From Toxorhynchites rutilus septentrionalis (Eukaryota > Arthropoda > Insecta > Diptera > Culicidae), in the NCBI RefSeq assembly GCF_029784135.1, contig NC_073746.1, positions 16,568,416-16,632,415 of the forward strand: a DNA stretch of 64,000 nucleotides. Reading direction: 5' to 3'. The position numbers and the translations under genes are program-made. Shown here piece by piece: positions 1 through 11,075 of the stretch (position 1 is its first letter; each line of letters starts with the position of its first letter). Below the pieces are notes generated by a model. It did no database searches. It was not told where the DNA came from and was given only the letters and a program-made list of their open reading frames with translations.

Positions 1-96
1 CTACTAAATATTATATCAGACGACCAGGAACGACGTATCCGATTACATGTTTTTAGTATTATATGTACGAGTTTTAACTACTCTAAAATTATATAC

Positions 97-160
97 CGGA
101 TAGCCGTGCGAGCTAGCTGTTGCTTATCGTCTAAACAACCGGAGTTCGAATCCCATCGGA
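97..160 (+). repeat. tRNA-like SINE head (fragment)
   Basis: An A-box-like stretch near 101 (TAGCCGTGCGAG) is followed about 40 bases later by a B-box-like stretch (GGAGTTCGAATCCC, 141-154), the layout of an RNA polymerase III internal promoter. The cloverleaf is not convincing and the body does not match the other SINEs in the window, so this is probably a different, degraded tRNA-derived element rather than a tRNA gene. Confidence 0.35.
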
Positions 161-263
161 GAAAATTTTATTTACCAACACCACCACTCATTTTGAATAT
201 TTATATCACCCCGCTACTAAAAATTAATTGAATAATTCCTATTTCTAGAAACAAAGGGCGGTT

Positions 264-295
264 CGTGAGGTTATAAAAAGTATTATAACCTCACG
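264..295. repeat. 13-bp perfect hairpin
   Basis: CGTGAGGTTATAA at 264-276 is repeated in inverse orientation at 283-295, with a 6-base loop. A T-run follows at 308-317. It may be the end of a small inverted-repeat element; no function can be assigned. Confidence 0.55.
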
Positions 296-433
296 GACAT
301 TTTCCGTCATTGTTTTTTTTTATTTGACTGTAATAAATCGTATATACGCACGACAATAGTCGTACTAAATACATGTCTAACTCGTATATTCATTCAAACC
401 AATTCGCAAACAGTTATCAGGTATGTATATTAC

Positions 434-712
434 ATTTGTGCTCCCGCGGCCGAGTGGTTAGCGTCACACCTATTATGCCGGGGGTTCAGGTTCGATTCCC
501 GTTCCGGTCGGGGGAATTTTTCGTCAAATCAATTCCGTTGACTTGCACTGTGGTCACGCGTATTCTAGAGCTTGCCACTCAGAATGCATTCAAGGCGTGT
601 TATTTGACATATGAATCTCAACTAAGTACTAATAAAAATGACGCAAGTAATACTACGTTGAGACGGCGAAGTTCCTCTAGGAACGTTTGTGCCATTTAAG
701 AAGAAGGAGAAG
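434..712 (+). mobile_element. tRNA-derived SINE, copy 1
   Basis: The head resembles a tRNA-Ser/Leu type sequence (GGCCGAGTGGTTAGCG as A box; GGTTCGATTCCC-like B box near 490-500). It continues into a shared body (CTTGCCACTCAGAATGC, CTCAACTAAGTACTAATAAA, CCTCTAGGAACGTT) and a GAAGAA-rich tail. A 7-bp direct repeat ATATTAC flanks it at 427-433 and 713-719. The same body recurs at 792, 40705 (minus), 44513 and 54612. It is non-autonomous and presumably mobilised by a LINE sharing its 3' end. Confidence 0.85.
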
Positions 713-791
713 ATATTACCTCCACTTTTGCATGTATATGGTTAGGCGCATCATATGCCACCCAAATATGGGGTATATAATGCTGTACATG

Positions 792-1054
792 GTGCTCCTG
801 TGGCCGAGCGGTTAGAGTCCCACATTATCATGCCAGGGGTTCGGATTCAGGCCGGGGTATTTTTCGCCAAAGAAATTTCTTCCGACTTGCACTGTAATGA
901 TGCGTATTCTGGAGCTTGCCACTTCAGAATACAATCGAGGCGTGTTATCCGGCATAGAAATCTCAACTAGGCACTACTAATAAATATGACGCAAGTAATG
1001 CTCACGCTGAGAAGGCAAATGTTCCACTAGGAACGTTAGTGCCATCCAAAAAGA
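792..1054 (+). mobile_element. tRNA-derived SINE, copy 2
   Basis: Same family as the copy at 434: pol III A box (GGCCGAGCGGTTAGAG), B-box region near 838-850, shared body and GTGCCATCCAAAAAGAA tail. Several substitutions in the B box and loss of the GAAGAA tail suggest an older copy. No clear target duplication was found. Confidence 0.75.
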
Positions 1055-1447
1055 ATGCTTTATATACGCTAGTTATACGATTTAGTATTTGCTGGGCAGT
1101 CATTTCGCAACAGTTGCAACAGTGCAAATCGGTGCAATTTTTAGAGAGTAAAAGGAGTGCACTCTCGCAATCTCGAATCGGTTCCCATTTTTTGCTTGAA
1201 GTTACTGTCCCCTGATATAACGCACTATCGAAGTGCAAGAAACGCAATTGTTCTAGTCTCTGTCAACTCTCTTTGAAACAAGTATTTCGTTTCTTTGGAC
1301 AACCTTTAAGCAGTTTTTTGACGAGAAATCAAACAATTTCGAGGAAAATGAAATTTCAAAGAGGCGTGAAAGATGGTGAAAAGTTGAATACCAAAAATTG
1401 GCACGACCTTCTCGGGCAATTCAATAGTTTTATTAACATCGAAAGTA
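1055..1447. other. Interval without recognised feature
   Basis: Between SINE copy 2 and the DD41D element. No open frame with recognisable protein character, no repeat shared with the rest of the window. Bases 1446-1447 are the TA target of the next element. Confidence 0.4.
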
Positions 1448-2750
1448 CAGGGTTTTCCATTTCGGGCTTCCGAAAGTATACAGCCCTGCGCTGACAACCG
1501 TTTGACATAGCTGTCAACCAAAGCGTCATATCGTTAGTTGAATGTCTGCCATTTTACAATATGGATCGTTTTAGCATCGCACAACGTGTTAATTTTGTTA
1601 AATTATACTATAAAAATGATGAAAAACCGGCAAATGTTTTTCGAGCATTACGGACGGATTTTGGTCGTCATGGACGGCCTACAGAGCACACAATCGCTAA
1701 TGTAGTGCGTAAATTCGAACAAACTGGATCCGTAGCGGATAATGTGAAACCTGTGCATCATCGCAATGTGCGTTCGGCCGAAAATATTGCTGCTGTTGCT
1801 GCCAGTGTGGAGGATGACCCGAATGTTTCGATTCCACGGCGTGCTCAGCAATTGGGCTTGTCAAACACATCATTGTGGCGAATTTTGCATTTGGACTTGC
1901 ACCTACATCCATATAAAGTCCAACTGGTACAAAAATTAGAGCGTGATGACCATGGAATGCGTCGGGCATACGTCGATTGGGTGAACGAACAACAGCAGCA
2001 AAATGCTGAATTTTTGCATCAAATTTTCTTCAGCGATGAGGCACATTTCGAGCTCGGTGGCTATGTGAACACCCAACATTTCCGTATATGGGGCTCAGAA
2101 AATCCACACGTGATTGTTGAGAGGCCATTGCATCCGCCAAAAGTCACTGTTTGGTGCGCATTATGGTCTGGTGGAGTCATCGGGCCGTATTTTTTTTGAA
2201 AATGAGGACGGCGAGACGGTAACTGTGAATGGTGAGCGCTATGGCCGCATGTTAACCGATTTTTTTTGCCACAAATTGAAGATATGGATACGGATGACAT
2301 GTGGTTTCAGCAGGACGGCGCCACGTGCCACACAACACGACCGAACATGGCCATATTGCGAACGAAATTTGAGGGACGCATAATTTTGCGTTTTGGTGAT
2401 GCCAATTGGCCGTCCAGATCATGCGATTTGAACCCGCTAGACTTTTTTTGTGGGGTTATGCGAAAGACCGTGTCTATGCCAACTCTCCGCAAACTCTTGA
2501 ACATTTGAAAGACAACATTCGTGAAGTTATGACCGAGATACCGCCCCATATGTGCCGTAAAGTCATCGAAAATTACCTGTTCCGGATTAAGGTGTGCGAG
2601 GAAGCCCTTGGTGGACATTTGAATGATGTTGTATTTTACACATAATGGCATAAACCAAACATTAATTTGAAATAAAAGTTTCATCGAAATTCGAATTCTA
2701 AGTGTGTTTTATTTCAATTTACTTTCGGAATTTAAAGTTGGAAAACCCTG
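1448..2750 (+). mobile_element. DD41D mariner-like element, copy 1
   Basis: A complete 1303-bp element bounded by the inverted termini CAGGGTTTTCCA (1448) and TGGAAAACCCTG (ending 2750). TA dinucleotides sit on both sides (1446-1447, 2751-2752), the Tc1/mariner target duplication. Inside is one degraded transposase gene. It is closely related to the element at 31022-32577 and more distantly to 45455-46350. Confidence 0.87.
1561..2645 (+). pseudogene. DD41D transposase, frameshifted
   Basis: Encoded a cut-and-paste transposase. The first 212 codons are open: an N-terminal helix-turn-helix region (starts MDRFSIAQRVNF) and the first catalytic Asp in FFSDEAHF. The second Asp lies in WFQQDGATCHT and the third in SCDLNPLDFF, with 41 residues between the last two when counted to the NPLD aspartate, hence DD41D. 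The frame is lost at three T-runs (near 2190, 2260 and 2443), which split the C-terminal half into separate frames. The last two breaks are identical in the copy at 31131. The ATG at 1561 follows the 5' terminus by about 110 bases, as usual for the family. Not functional. Confidence 0.87.
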
Positions 2751-2752
2751 TA

Positions 2753-4885
2753 TAAGTATCTCTTTTCCGTGAGGGGAGAACTAAAAAAACCTGTTTGATT
2801 CCAAAACGGGTACTTCTCGGACACTTATCGACGCGATAGCCAAGATCGAGGAGAAGAAATAAAATTCAAAGCTGGCCGGGCTCTGCTTGGTGTGAATAAT
2901 TTCCCTCATTAGGCAATTTTGCCGCAATAAAAATCCACCGGCAATTGGCAATTGGCCAATTAAAAAGTACTGAATGAAGAGGCTCTCCATGTGATAGCGG
3001 ACATCTCCCGGGCAGAAGATGCCCGACGCGATCTTTAAGACCCGCCGTTAATGTGAGATTTAACATGACACGCACAACACGTTACGATAAGAGCGAGCAT
3101 GTTTTCGATTGGATCGTGACGTTCGACAATTATGTGACAATTTGAATTGCATCCCGGTAGTCGGATAATCTAAACTTGCCCTCCAAATAATGCCGCCATA
3201 AAATTATCTCACAGATTTTATCAACCTTCATGAGGTAGTGAAAAAAAAACGCCAAACCGTTTTCCGTGAGGATCATTGCGGGGCAGCTCACGATACGATT
3301 CACTTTCGCTATGGTTTTTAAATTATGACAGCCATCACGGGAAACGATTTCCAAGCACTCTGCGCAGCGAATGTGCGCGCGAAGATTAATGATGTCTGTA
3401 ATGAGCAGACAGAGGCATTTGTTTCAGTTTTCTCATAACCTTGAGGGGCCAATACTGCCTGCGAGGGGATCATAATCTGTGCTGAGGTTGTGTTCTTACC
3501 ATGTCCACAGATCACACCCATCAGAAGAAGGTTCGCCCAGAATGGGTAGGAAAGGTGGTTCAGATTCTTTTGGTATAAAGCATTGCACCTTTTAGCTAAG
3601 AAAAACAACGATGAAAACATCTCGTCGAAAAAAATGCAACTAAAGTGAATCGATTTTCATAACTCTGGCCACAAACACATCGGCTCATATTTACAGTAAT
3701 AATTACAATAATGAGTCCAATCTCGGTGGAATTATTGCGCGCAGTGATTGCACTCAACAAATCCAGAACCACTGACGAAGCCGGACGAGGGGTAAACATA
3801 ACCCGGCTTACATCTCAAGGATGTTGGTTCAATTAAAACATTTTTTACTGTCGCATTACCTTTTGTGTGACTTTTTTCTCAGAACCTTGTCTCTTGGCGG
3901 CACATCCCGCCCTGTGGCTGATTTGGACCGCTTTAAATGGTCGAGAAATGGATGAACAATGGACAGACGGCCGAACGGACCGTGGTCCAGTGGAACGAGG
4001 GTAAGCATGCGGATACGCTGGTGCAATGATTTATGAGGTTTTTTTGCTGCCTTTTCCTACCGGTGCATAACTGGTGACGGGTAGAAACGTCAACACGCTG
4101 ACTGCCAGACGGCTAGTGATTCGCCTCCACCTCGGAACGGAACCGTAATCGAAGTCGCGGCTTTGAATCGCATGGATTACTATCGATGGCGGATCGCTGT
4201 AACCCATGGATATTAAATTGAATTTCCAATGACAAGATTTTGCTCGCCGCTGGTCCAGGTTCCAGGTTTCCCCACCATTTCGTGTTGCAAAGAATGTAAT
4301 TCAATTTTTGAAACAACATTGTGGCACTTTCATTTCAACGCTCGTGGATTTGTTTTTTGTTTGTGTGTTCAGCGACGCGGCGGACATCGATAGACGCTTT
4401 CCGGCGTCCCATAAATCATTGATCGATGAAGGCCTGGCATTCATTGGGAGCGGAGCAGGTGGAAATGCAATGCAAAGTATGCATTCAGTAGTAGCATTAG
4501 AAATGCGCATATAAATGTCGGATTTATCTCCACAGTCAACCTGTCGACTGATTGATGGATACTTGCCTACTGCTAGATTGCGTTAAGCCGTTGAGATGTA
4601 TGAAATGTCAGACCATTCTCATTAGCCGCTCATGTGACGAAGTTGGGCGATGCGATGGAAAGTGGAAGTGAAATGCAGCGGTGTAAAAGAGCCGGTGTTT
4701 GTAGTTTGTCCGTTTTTACCACGCATTCATAAAAATAAGGACCAACAATTTTGCTCTCAGATTTTGTTCTGAATATGTTCTGCATCTCCTTATTATCGTT
4801 TATGTTTGGCAAGTACTCGCCTGGAACTTATTGATGTCTCTGCTCCATTGAAATGTTTTGCAATTTATAACCTGTGTGCCAAAAA
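2753..4885. other. Unique-looking non-coding DNA
   Basis: About 2.1 kb with mixed base composition and no recognised transposon, RNA gene or protein-like frame. Short frames exist on both strands but none shows domain character. It looks like intron or intergenic host DNA, which is an inference from the lack of repeats. Confidence 0.45.
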
Positions 4886-6143
4886 ATTCCAAATGAAATC
4901 GTCCAAAAAATGCAGATTTTAAAAACATGTATTTTTGATTCGGATGAAAGTTTGTATACCGTTTGGGTTGGAGGAAATATGAGTTTTCCACAGCAATTGG
5001 GAATTTTTTGACTCAAGCGTAACTTTTGAAAAGGTCGTATCGATTTTAGTAGGAGAAATCTTTGATAATTTATATCTAAAAAACTATGGGCCTGATTCTC
5101 GAATACACTTCACGGTGGAAACGAAATAAACGGCACGCAATTGAACTGCGTTTTACGTGTTAGTGAAGTGTCGAAGATAATGATGAGTTTTCAGGCAGAA
5201 TGAGCACTGTTCAAATAAAAAATCATAAATGAAAATTAACTTCTTCGTATCAAACTGGTATTCAATGTGAGTGGAAAACTTTGTTTTCTCCATGTGATAT
5301 AATAATCTCATACAAAAATTTCATCTGAAGATAATTTGATGTTATAATGATAAATTTAGTGGGAAACTAATCTCGTATCCAGATGTCGACACCGTACCGT
5401 TGTCATCGCGAATACGTTTCATACCGTTTCCACCGTGAAGTGTATTCGAGAATCAGGCCCTATGAGTCGTATCGAAATAGTGTCTTAGAAAGAGTTATAG
5501 CATATTGATGTCTAAGCATGAAAAAAATATACACTGAGAAAAAAAATAGTACTCTTTTTTTATTTACAAAAAAAAATTAATTTGCAATATCTTTGGATAC
5601 ATATTTTTTAAATTTTTTTTAAATTTTTTCATATAAAATAGAAGTCACTTAGAAAATTTAAAAAATGGGTCCAAGATGGTAAAACTATTTTCGACGAACT
5701 TTGTAGAACATCGAATTTTTATGAAGTTACGAAATTTCGAATTTTTGTATGTTATAACAATCATTTTTAGCCACAAATTATGATTTCTGATGTGATTTAA
5801 AACAAAAAAACTCATTATAAATCTCCTTCTAAATGTAGCCATTCTCGAGATATTTAAAAAATATTTTTAATTTATTGTCTTTTTTATAGTAAATATTCCC
5901 TTTTAATATGTTTGTCGTGTTATACCGTCATGTTCATGAAATTTTATGAATTTGCTTATAATTTCTAACAACTTTTCAAAATACATCATTATGGTATAAA
6001 TATATGTTTAGGAGTTACGTTGAAAAACATTTGAAGACATGTGGGTTAACACAAAACGTAGCGATATTCTTAAAAAAATATATCTTTTTTATTCAAAATC
6101 TTTTTTTATCTTAATACAAACTTTTAACATATTATTCGTGTTA
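4886..6143. repeat. Left inverted arm of the large element
   Basis: Pairs with 8609-9462 in inverse orientation once the nested MITE at 5088-5463 is removed, giving roughly 0.85-0.88 kb of arm. AT-rich, with A/T runs and no protein-like frame. Confidence 0.75.
5088..5460. mobile_element. MITE with 3-bp TAT duplication, nested in left arm
   Basis: Termini GGGCCTGATTCTCGAATACA and its inverse, extending through ACTTCACGGTGGAAACG, give about 36 bp of inverted repeat. TAT occurs on both sides (5085-5087, 5461-5463). The opposite arm of the host element (around 9255-9275) reads straight through without it, proving it is an insertion. It has no coding capacity. A 3-bp target is compatible with PIF/Harbinger-like or related mobilisers, but no autonomous partner is visible. 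Confidence 0.78.
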
Positions 6144-6264
6144 CACATTCAAAACACGAACAGTAGAATTGAAATCCCAACAACAAATACACCTTATTGA
6201 TTCAACCGGACGTTATGGGTACAAATATAATCAACTTGTTTACGTTATGCCTAGATTATACCTG

Positions 6265-6380
6265 AAGTCAGGTATCTCTAAGCTACCTCTGTAAAGGTAT
6301 ATAAAGTCAGGTATCTTTAAGCTACCTCTGTACAGGTATATAAAGTCAGGTACCTTTAAGGTGCCTCTATAATGTATATA
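6265..6380 (+). repeat. 39-bp tandem repeat, three units, with TATA-like boxes
   Basis: Units begin AAGTCAGGTA at 6265, 6304 and 6343; the third is more diverged. Each unit ends in GTATATA, so TATATAAAG occurs at each junction. It lies between the left arm and the transposase frame and could hold the element's promoter; that role is inferred. Confidence 0.7.
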
Positions 6381-6724
6381 AAGTTACTCATATTCAAACA
6401 TTGTTCATCAGTCGAACAATCTTCCTTATAGAGTGTATAACAGTATACCACAATGGACAACAAAATTTTTTTTTCGTGTTGTAGACCGTTTCCGAAGAAC
6501 GGTAAGTAATTTGTATACTGTATACTCTTCCAAACCAAAGCAGTGTAATACTGAGGAGCAGATCAGTACAGCAGTAGGAAATACTTAGAAGAAGTACCAT
6601 CAATAGTTTCAGTCGTTTCAGCATCTTCGCAAGATTCCCAAATAGCAATATACCAGAGAATTCCCGAGCGTACAACATTGAGCTATTCAACAAGGGAATC
6701 GCCGGTATTAACGTTTCACCAATA

Positions 6725-8422
6725 ATGACGAAAAGACTTAGACTAGTTACCCCGAACAAAAATTCAAAGAAATTTCTAAAGGTATTAAAAGAAAATTTTA
6801 GATTTAATCTATTTTCCTTTTCACATGAAGCAGACGAAGAGTCGAACTTTAAACAAAAGGCAAAAGAGTTTGATGATATTATCAATCAGCTCAAAGAGAA
6901 ATTTGACCACACAGAGACAACAAGATCAGAAAAAGTTAGAATTTTAACAGTTTTGCCTAAGTCTTGGTCCGTGCAAAAAAAAAATGGAAGAAGAATTTGG
7001 CGTTAATAAATATATGACAATTCAAGCCAAAAAACTGGCAAATGAAAAAGGTGTATTGTCGACACCACATAGCAAATATGGACCAAGTTTAAGTGAAGAT
7101 GTTAAAAATCATGTTTCGAGATTTTATAATGACGATGACATCAGTCGATCATTACCTGGAGAAAGAGACTATGTTTCTGTAGCCAAAGATGGCGTCAACA
7201 TATCCAAAAAAGGTTATTAATAACATCATTACGGGAAACTTTCAACAAGATTTAAGGAACTTAATACAAATTGCAAAATTGGATTTAGCTCTTTTGCATC
7301 AATGCGTCCGAAGCATTGCAAATTGCTGAGTAGTTCAGGAAATCATAACGTTTGTGTTTGTGTTGTGTGACATTCCATGAAAATGTAAATCTTATGCTTC
7401 ACAGTTTCAAAAAAATATTCCTTTAGCATTGAATGCAAAGAATATATGGAAAAAATACTATGTAACATATCAAATAGATCAAAATACTGTTACCTTTGTG
7501 AATGTAAAAAATGACCAACAATGGACGAGTTTGGAATCTGGTTTCCAGTTGAGCTTCAGGAACGCAATTTAATTGAAATCGCTTATGCACAATGGATTTC
7601 TACTGATCGATGCGACATAGAAACTCTTGTAAAACCGGTGGTAGAATTTGTATCGTATTTTTGCGAAAAAATTGAAAAATTACTTTCTCATGATTACATT
7701 AAAACACAACAGTCCACATTTCTTAACAATATAAAAGCTAATTTGCAAGAAAATGAGGTTGTTGTGATTTGCGATTTTTCCGAAAATTATTCATTTGTGC
7801 TTCAAGATAAAGTTCAAAGTCATCACTGGAACAATGATCAAGCAACAATCCATCCATTCGTTGTTTATTATTGAGATGAAAAAGGTTCTCTGGCAAATTT
7901 AAGCTTTGTAGTTACATCTGCAGTTTTAAGTCATGACACAATAGCTGTGCAAGTATTAATTTCTAAATTGGTAACATTTTTGAAACAACAAATGCAGGTA
8001 AAAGGAGTTTATGTCAGTTTAAATCGAAATACGACATTGACACTGAATGGCATTTTTTTGCAACATCACACGGCAAAGGACCTTGTGATGCAATTGGTGG
8101 TACATTAAAACGGATGGCAACAAGAGCTAGTTTGGCTAGGCAGCATGAACATCCGATTACGAGTGCAAAAACGTTATTTGACTGGGCTAGCAAGCGAAAG
8201 GAAGACTATCTTACAAAATTGTCATTTTCATATATGTCACAAGAAGAATATGATCAGGGTGTGGAAGAGTTGAGTAGCATGTATGATAACACCAAACAAA
8301 TTCCAGGTACCCAAAAGTATCATTCTTTTGTACCTGTATCCGAGAATGAAGTAGCAGCAAAGTTGTACTCTAACGACAATGCAGCAAGTTATCATAATGT
8401 GTATAGAAATATAAGAAAATAA
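6725..8422 (+). pseudogene. Transposase-like protein of the large element, degraded
   Basis: The gene survives in blocks. 6725-6990 ends in VRILTVLPKSWS; after a frameshift in an A-run at 6977, 6984-7220 continues with EEFGVNKYM (helix-turn-helix-like) and a PGERDYVSV block. A cysteine-rich HCKLLSSSGNHNVCVC block lies near 7310-7360, and 7521-7872 holds VICDFSENYSFVLQD and HWNNDQATIHPFVVYY, ending at a TGA. The last block (about 8021-8422) reads EWHFFATSHGKGPCD, AIGGTLKRM and an IPGTQKYHSFVP tail. I recall proteins with these motifs as widespread uncharacterised transposon proteins of invertebrates. The Asp in CDFSENY and in GPCDAIGG may be catalytic; a middle acidic motif appears to have been deleted near 8010. 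Not functional. Confidence 0.65.
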
Positions 8423-8608
8423 TGAAAAAATTAAATTATATACAACAAAATTGTTCGTTGATAAAAATAAATGTTGATAAAAAATAAATGCTAAAAATTT
8501 TAGTATTATTATTAGTATCTTTTAAACTCCGATAAATATAGGAATTATTTGACCAAATTGTAGAGAATTATATTTTTTCCTTTTATAAATGTTGTGTTCT
8601 GTTGGCGC

Positions 8609-9462
8609 AACATGTATAACATGTTAAAAGTTTGTATTAAGATAAAAAAACATTTTTTAATATCGCTACGTTTTATATTAACCCACATGTGTTAAAAAGA
8701 TTTTCAACGTAACTCCTAAACATACATTTTTACCAGGATGATGTATTTGGAAAAGTTGTTGGAAATTATAAGCAAATTCATAAAATTTCATGAACATGGC
8801 GGTATAACACGACAAACATATTAAAAGGGAATATTTACTATAAAAAGAACAATAAATTAGAAATATATTTCAAAATATCTCGAGAATGGCTACATTTAGA
8901 TGGAGATGTATAATGAGCTTTTTTGTTTTAAATCACATCAGGAATCATTATTTGTGGCTAAAAATGATTGTTAACATACAAAAATTCGAAGTTTAGAAAA
9001 TTCATAAAAATTCGATGTTCCACAAAGTTCGTCAAAAATAGTTTTACCATCTTTGACCCATTTTTTAAAATTTTCCATGTGACTTCGATTTTATATGAAA
9101 AAATTAAAAAAAAAATTTAAAAAAATGTATTTTGGATATTGCATATTAAGGTTTTTTTTTTGTAAATAAAAAAAGAGTACTATTTTTTTTTCTCAGTGTA
9201 TATTTTTTTCATGTTTAGACATCAATCCTCTATAACTCTTTCTAAGACACTATTTCGATACGACTCATAGTTTCTGAGATATAAATTATCAAATATTTCT
9301 CCTACTAATCGATACGCCCTTTTTCAAAAGTTACGCTTGAGTCAAAAAAATCCCAATTGCTGTGGAAAACTCATATTTCCTTCAACCCAAACGGAATACA
9401 AACTTTCATTCGAATCAAAAATACTCATGTTTTGTCATTTGTCGATTTCATTTGGAATTGCT
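8609..9462. repeat. Right inverted arm of the large element
   Basis: Inverse counterpart of 4886-6143. It preserves the uninterrupted sequence across the site where the left arm carries a MITE. Confidence 0.75.
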
Positions 9463-9568
9463 CCTGTGTGAAACTTAACGTTCTGGATACAAGACATTCA
9501 GAAGTAAATAGTTTCGATATGACTTGCGTAACTTTTCGTCGATTTTACGCAGTGAAATCCAAAGCATA

Positions 9569-9906
9569 CAGTGTCGGACAAAAGTATAAGACCACTGCTC
9601 AAGCAAAAAAAGAAAAAGGTCGAAACTTTGAGAAAAAATAATCCAATCCAGTGCTTCATTTCATTTATGATAATCTATTTGCATTATTCGAAGAAATTTA
9701 TAACATATGTAGTTACCACGTTAAGTCCCGATTTTTTCTTGCTGCGCTTTCCATTCAGCGCGCATCAAGAGCTTTTGCACAATATCAGTGTCGGTCTCAG
9801 TTCACAAAGATATTTCTTGTATAAATAGAAAGTAGTCAGCAATGCGTCTAGAAAGTAGTCACATTTTGTAAAACATCCGAAAACAAACCGTATATATTTA
9901 TATTTT
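9569..9906 (+). mobile_element. Tc1-like left-end fragment
   Basis: A TA (9567-9568) precedes CAGTGTCGGACAAAAGTATA followed by AGACCA, a typical Tc1-like terminal sequence. The homologous right terminus was not found. The fragment is interrupted at 9907 by a dispersed repeat, and a Tc1 C-terminal relic lies beyond it at 10761. Confidence 0.4.
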
Positions 9907-10660
9907 ACTAGCTGACCCGGCAAACTTCGTCCCATCCAAAATATATTTTTCGTTATCACATTCACGTTTTTTTACTAAGCGCACGTTCATAGGTCCGGAG
10001 AACTTTGAAATTACCTTATACCATAAAATTCCTAGTGCTTCTAACAAAACTCGTCATTGTAATATCAGATTATTTTTAGACACAATTCTCGTTCAAGATT
10101 TTTCAACCACTTGCAAATAACATGTTTCTCCGTTACATGGAATAAATGTTTGATACAAAAATATGATGAAATAAAGACAGCCCTCAATCGAACAATTCCT
10201 TTCTCAGGTTTTGCTCTTATAAACACATTGAGAAATATGTGTATGATTTTTACGGGACCCCCTCTCCTTTTCAGAGGAGTTAGGGGTGTCATACCATCAT
10301 AGAAACATTTCTCATACCCAAAGACCCTCACATCCCAAATTGTGCTTGATTAGTTCTTGAGTAATGCAGAAGTTTGTGTTTGTGTGCCCCCTGTAATTTG
10401 TGTTTCATTTGTATGGCAGCCCCCTTGGAGAGGGGGGTGGAGTGTTTAACCGCCATAGAAACATTTGATGTACCCCTAACACCTCCATATGTTGAACCAC
10501 TTTAGAAATGTTTCTTGCCCCCTAAAACCTCCACAAGCCAAATTTGGTTCAGTTTGCTTGATTAGTTCTTGAATTATGCAGAAATGTATGTTTCATTTGT
10601 ATGGCAGCTCAAATCAAGTTTTATGAACTTTAAAAGGTCCGATGGATATTTTTGTAGAAA
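9907..10660 (+). repeat. Dispersed repeat beginning CTAGCTGACCCGGC, copy 1
   Basis: Starts with the sharp boundary ACTAGCTGACCCGGCAAAC and shares blocks (CCTAGTGCTTCTAACAAAAC, TCGTCATT, AAATAACATGTTTC, GTTTGATAC) with copies at 22159/37588 and 43381. Inside are two imperfect CATTTGTATGGCAGC segments. No protein is recognisable. The right end is approximate. Confidence 0.5.
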
Positions 10661-10760
10661 CTCGTGAAGATTGTTGATTGGTGGTCCATTCTTACTCACC
10701 CGTTTTTTTTTTTTTTGCTTACTTGGCTTGGCTCGTTATTTCTGAACTTTTATTTGGTCA

Positions 10761-10880
10761 GCCTATACAGACCTGAATTCTGTTAAAAATCTTTGGGAGA
10801 ATCATGAGACACGTGTCTACAGTAGCGGCCGTCAGTAGAACAAGATTCCACAAACAATCCTGGATAACATGATTGACTCA
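10761..10880 (+). pseudogene. Tc1 transposase C-terminal relic
   Basis: Bases around 10769-10810 translate to a DLNSVKNLWE-like stretch. It corresponds to the SPDLNPIENLW signature holding the last catalytic acid of Tc1 transposases, here Glu changed to Lys. Only this tail is visible. Confidence 0.45.
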
Positions 10881-11075
10881 CTTTAATTTTAGAAACTATT
10901 GGTAACCTAAGGTAAACTTAGCAATATTATTTTTTCTAGTCTCCTTTGTACAATCTTATAAGAATTTATACCCAAAAATGTGTTTTCGTTATTGAACATA
11001 ACTGTTGAAAATAGGGCTGGGTCGTCGTATAATAAAATTATCACTATGTTGAAGATCTATGAAATGTTATAACTA

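Larger units (their letters stand above)
4886..9462 (+). mobile_element. Large-arm DNA transposon, superfamily unassigned
   Basis: Two long inverted arms (4886-6143 and 8609-9462) flank a decayed transposase gene (6725-8422). The arms pair at a visually high level, including outer GATTTCATTTGGAATT, GCGTAACTTTTGAAAA and inner CTTTTAACAT / ATGTTAAAAG. The left arm is longer because a 373-bp MITE (5088-5460) was inserted in it. The exact termini and target duplication are uncertain: pairing fades beyond 4886 and 9462. Long arms around a single gene are typical of several DDE transposon groups; I could not match this one to a named superfamily. Confidence 0.7.

Noticed and set aside
434..520. Possible tRNA gene (Ser/Leu type)
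   Set aside because: Several copies carry the same non-tRNA body and tail with target duplications, and acceptor-stem pairing is missing; these are SINE heads.
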